Shown: in pieces, positions 61,493 through 64,000 of the stretch
Position numbering within the stretch: the first letter of the stretch is position 1
Layout of the letters: every line of letters begins with the position of its first letter
NCBI GenBank assembly: GCA_019352875.1
Contig: JAAAFW010000015.1
Location: 1,592,878 to 1,656,877 of the forward strand
DNA: 64,000 bases
Reading direction: 5' to 3'
Source of the DNA: Pedobacter cryoconitis
GTDB taxonomy: Bacteria; Bacteroidota; Bacteroidia; Sphingobacteriales; Sphingobacteriaceae
The notes under the pieces: model-generated
The model's input: the letters and a program-made list of their open reading frames with translations, nothing else
What the model was told of the DNA's origin: nothing
The model's database searches: none
Program-made: the position numbers and the translations under genes

Positions 61493-62477
61493 TTAAACTT
61501 TGTATTTTAAGTACCAGATCGGCTAACCGTGCACTATAGCCAGATTCATTATCATACCAGCCAACAACTTTAACAAGATCTCCAACTATGGAAGTCAGCT
61601 GCGCATCAAATATACAAGAATGCGGATTATCCAATATATCAACAGAGACTATGGGATCTTCGGTATACTCTAATATACCTTTCATGCTTTCAATGGATGC
61701 ATGGCGAAAAGCCGCGTTGATTTCTTCAATTGTCGCCGGTTTCTTTAAGATACAGGTAAAGTCAGTCAAAGATCCGTTCAAAACCGGCACTCTGATTCCC
61801 GCCCCGCCAAGTTTCCCTTCCAAATGCGGAAAGATACTTGTAATTGCTTTTGCGGCACCAGTAGTTGTAGGAATAATTGAGGCTGAAGCAGCTCTTGCGC
61901 GGCGCAAATCTTTATGCGGCGTATCATGCAAACTCTGGTCACCCGTCATCGAATGTATAGTCGTAATATATCCATCCAGTATACCCCAGTTGTCATCAAG
62001 AATACGCACCATAGGAGCGACATTATTAGTCGTGCAGGAGGCATTGGATATTAGCGGTGCATTGAGATCAATATCACTATCATTTACACCCAATACATAC
62101 ATAGGAATATCTTTATCAGCCGGCGCAGAAATCAAGACCTGTCCAGCACCCGCTTCCAGATGCTTACCTGCCGTTGCCCGAGAGGTAAATTTACCTGTAC
62201 ATTCGACTACAAGGTCAATACCTAATTCTAACCAGGGTAATTTCAAAGGATCAGTTTCCTTAAATACCAGGATTTTCTTTCCGTTTATAATCAGGGCATC
62301 ATCTGTATGTTCTACCGTCCCTTTAAAACCACGGTGCACCGTATCGTATTTAAATAAATGAGCGAGTGTAGCAGGATCTGTGAGATCGTTAACAGCCACT
62401 ATATTGATGTTTTTTTCCAGTGCGGTACGCAGAAATGTACGACCTATCCTGCCAAATCCATTAATTGCTAAAATCAT
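61485..62477 (-). CDS. Second glyceraldehyde-3-phosphate dehydrogenase (type I paralogue)
   Basis: The 330-aa protein begins ILAINGFGRIGRTFLRT; I prefer ATG 62477 to the GTG at 62498, since GAPDHs start just before this loop. Catalytic Cys148 (SNASCTTNN) and His175 (TIHSMTGDQ) are intact; the second Cys of SCTTNC is Asn. Compared with gapA at 27228 it is clearly divergent, and codon use lacks the strong bias of that gene, so expression is likely lower. Its location next to GNAT and pgk suggests a glycolytic or gluconeogenic role. The coenzyme preference is not certain. Confidence 0.92.
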   Translation of the reverse strand: MILAINGFGRIGRTFLRTALEKNINIVAVNDLTDPATLAHLFKYDTVHRGFKGTVEHTDDALIINGKKILVFKETDPLKLPWLELGIDLVVECTGKFTSRATAGKHLEAGAGQVLISAPADKDIPMYVLGVNDSDIDLNAPLISNASCTTNNVAPMVRILDDNWGILDGYITTIHSMTGDQSLHDTPHKDLRRARAASASIIPTTTGAAKAITSIFPHLEGKLGGAGIRVPVLNGSLTDFTCILKKPATIEEINAAFRHASIESMKGILEYTEDPIVSVDILDNPHSCIFDAQLTSIVGDLVKVVGWYDNESGYSARLADLVLKIQSLND

Positions 62478-62602
62478 TCTAGTTTTGTCTTGTGCCACAA
62501 AACTAATTATAATCTTGTGTTATAAAGGTCATATTATGTCGATTCTAGAGTGGTAGAAAATCAGAGCTGAATGCCAAGCGGTTAGAATTCAAAAAGTATT
62601 AA

Positions 62603-62640
62603 AAATAAAGAAAGCCCAATACAATCGTACGGGCTTTCAT
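62603..62640 (-). terminator. Terminator of the 5S rRNA transcript
   Basis: GAAAGCCC (62610-62617) pairs with GGGCTTTC (62631-62638), with T-rich sequence on the minus-strand 3' side. Confidence 0.82.
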
Positions 62641-62645
62641 TTAAG

Positions 62646-62757
<112 letters not shown>

Positions 62758-62766
62758 ATATTTTGA

Positions 62767-62788
62767 AACAGTTAATTAAATAACTGTT
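62767..62788. repeat. Inverted repeat just before the 5S rRNA gene
   Basis: AACAGTTA-ATTAAA-TAACTGTT, a perfect 8-bp inverted repeat, lies 10 bases upstream of the predicted 5S 5' end. It may assist 5' processing of the precursor. Confidence 0.55.
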
Positions 62789-62810
62789 AAATTGTCTCTA
62801 TTGGATGATG

Positions 62811-62818
62811 CAAACATA
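62811..62818 (-). promoter_or_regulatory. Possible -7 promoter element for the solitary 5S gene
   Basis: Minus-strand TATGTTTG is an exact TAnnTTTG match 54 bases before the 5S gene. No -33 TTTG is found at the standard spacing. Confidence 0.35.
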
Positions 62819-62963
62819 CGAAAAATTATGTGTTTTCGAGCCGGAATAATATATAATTGTTAAGCAATTGATAACCTAATAATTACGTATATTAATACAC
62901 CAATATAAACGCCATATTATTTAATCGGGGCTGAAGCGGGCCGCAATAATGATTATAGAATTC

Positions 62964-64000
62964 ATGAGAATTAAACTATATCATATTATCATCGCATCCG
63001 TGTATTTGATACTGGCTAATCCCGGATTATCTGCCGCACAGGTATTTACTTTTGAAGGCAACAGGACCCGCCAGACCATTAGTTTTAAGCAAGTCAAGAA
63101 TTTGGTTGTCATACCCGTTATGATCAATGGACAAGGGCCTTATAATTTCTTACTCGACACTGGAGTCGGACAAATGATTATCACCGACACTGCCTTACTT
63201 AAATATGTAGATGTCAGCCAGTATAGACCTGTGCAAATACAGGGATATGGAATCGGCGAAGGTATATCGGCTTATATGACGAGAAATATTACTGCAAGGG
63301 TGGGTAAAGCGAGTATATCCTCTATCCCAACTGCAATATTTAAAGAAGACCTCTTCGATCTTTCAGGTTATCTAGGAATTAAAATACATGGAGTTCTAGG
63401 TTACTATTTCTTCAATAGTTTCGTAGTTAGGATCAACTATAAAAATAACAGGCTAACCTTCTATACACCAGACTCGAAATTCAGGTATAAGGGAAGACCA
63501 TATCCGATGCAAATAGTTAAAGCTAAGCCTTATATATTAGCAAGAGTTCAGACACTTGAAAATGGCACAGATTCAGTAAGACTTCTGGTAGACAATGGAT
63601 CGAGTCATCCTTTGTTGCTGGAATCTTTGCATCAGGGTAGTTTTCCACTTCCTGACAAACATATACCAGCGAATTTGGGCGTTGGTATCAACGGCGTTAT
63701 TAATGGGGTTATGGGGAGAATAAATTCACTACAAATTGGTAAAGATAATTTCGACGATGTCTTAACAGGTTTTCCAGAATATAATCCTAAAAGAAGTGAA
63801 ATGGAAGGCATAGACAGGAATGGCACTCTAGGTGCAGAAATCCTTCGGCATTATCTGGTAACTTTTGATTATAATAAAAATAAAATATACCTGAAATCAA
63901 ATGGAAAACTGAATACAAAATTCGATCATGATATGTCAGGCATAGAGATTTATACTGTATCAGATGTGAATACTGCCTTTTACGTTGGAAGGATAGAACC
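62964..64000 (+). CDS. Retropepsin-like aspartic protease, secreted; 3' end outside the window
   Basis: About 345 codons are visible; the frame stays open to the window end. I prefer ATG 62964 because MRIKLYHIIIASVYLILANPGLSAA|Q is a clean signal peptide; an ATG at 62949 is also in frame. Two aspartyl-protease-like repeats are visible. The first has an intact LLDTGVGQMIITD. The second has LLVDNGSSHPLLLE, with Asn instead of the usual Thr/Ser after the Asp. Such two-repeat proteases in Bacteroidota often end in a PDZ domain, but that part is not visible. Confidence 0.82.
   Translation, partial: MRIKLYHIIIASVYLILANPGLSAAQVFTFEGNRTRQTISFKQVKNLVVIPVMINGQGPYNFLLDTGVGQMIITDTALLKYVDVSQYRPVQIQGYGIGEGISAYMTRNITARVGKASISSIPTAIFKEDLFDLSGYLGIKIHGVLGYYFFNSFVVRINYKNNRLTFYTPDSKFRYKGRPYPMQIVKAKPYILARVQTLENGTDSVRLLVDNGSSHPLLLESLHQGSFPLPDKHIPANLGVGINGVINGVMGRINSLQIGKDNFDDVLTGFPEYNPKRSEMEGIDRNGTLGAEILRHYLVTFDYNKNKIYLKSNGKLNTKFDHDMSGIEIYTVSDVNTAFYVGRIE

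Noticed and set aside
61588..62361. 257-codon open frame on the plus strand
   Set aside because: It is antisense to the second GAPDH gene, whose catalytic motifs are intact, and has no recognisable domain.
63632..63826. 64-codon open frame on the minus strand
   Set aside because: Antisense to the aspartic protease gene, with no independent support.

Overview
The window reads as a chromosomal segment of a Bacteroidota bacterium, most probably Pedobacter or a close Sphingobacteriaceae relative. The indications are: a long-tailed FtsZ (545 aa), an MraY with the extra extracytoplasmic insert typical of the phylum, AT-rich intergenic DNA with few Shine-Dalgarno sequences, several exact matches to the Bacteroidota -7 promoter element TAnnTTTG, a 58-aa histone-H1-like protein and several outer-membrane beta-barrel proteins. 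The genus is an inference from gene content, not from a search. I see no insertion sequence, prophage, CRISPR array or tRNA gene; this is mainly housekeeping chromosome.

Layout. 1-5.5 kb: the 3' end of an Hsp70/HscA-like chaperone, a zinc-dependent phospholipase C-like protein, a DedA membrane protein, dnaN, a DUF1801-type protein, a secreted glycerophosphodiesterase and a beta-barrel protein. 5.6-8.8 kb: glycyl-tRNA synthetase, a striking array of 11-bp repeats, a CAP-domain protein and a GtrA protein. 8.8-16.6 kb: aromatic amino acid breakdown (phenylalanine hydroxylase-type enzyme, fumarylacetoacetase, homogentisate dioxygenase, 4-hydroxyphenylpyruvate dioxygenase), interleaved with an SDR, an NlpC/P60 peptidase and a flavin reductase-like protein. 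16.6-22.9 kb: BrkB/YihY protein, beta-barrel protein, an orphan 7TM histidine kinase, riboflavin synthase and a threonine aldolase. 23-32.8 kb: sugar metabolism (two BadF-type GlcNAc kinase-like proteins, a degenerate Nudix regulator, pfkA, gapA, glgB, a GH31 alpha-glucosidase). 33-42.2 kb: penicillin acylase, LuxE-like protein, tyrS, an AcpH-like protein, ligA, dapA and the histone-like gene. 42.4-59.7 kb: an AONS/KBL-family PLP enzyme, then a nearly complete dcw (division and cell wall) cluster transcribed leftward: mraZ-rsmH-ftsL-ftsI-murE-mraY-murD-ftsW-murG-murC-ftsQ-ftsA-ftsZ. 59.8-62.5 kb: pgk, a GNAT acetyltransferase and a second GAPDH. 62.6-64 kb: a solitary 5S rRNA gene and the 5' part of a secreted aspartic protease.

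How the parts work together. The aromatic block covers Phe to Tyr and 4-hydroxyphenylpyruvate to fumarate plus acetoacetate, but no tyrosine aminotransferase or maleylacetoacetate isomerase is present here. The sugar block feeds phosphorylated sugars into glycolysis (pfkA-kinase-gapA, and separately gap2-GNAT-pgk) and handles glycogen/alpha-glucans. In the dcw cluster most genes overlap or nearly touch, so they are probably translationally coupled, with regulation apparent at the two ends: three MraZ-type boxes before mraZ and four DnaA-box-like sequences just before ftsZ.

Most unusual signals: the 11-bp repeat array with nested inverted repeats (7309-7406), the symmetric DnaA-box-like cluster between ftsA and ftsZ (45538-45597), the 5S rRNA gene with no 23S beside it, and the catalytically degenerate Nudix regulator among sugar kinase genes. 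I did not find an obviously new defence or biosynthetic system.
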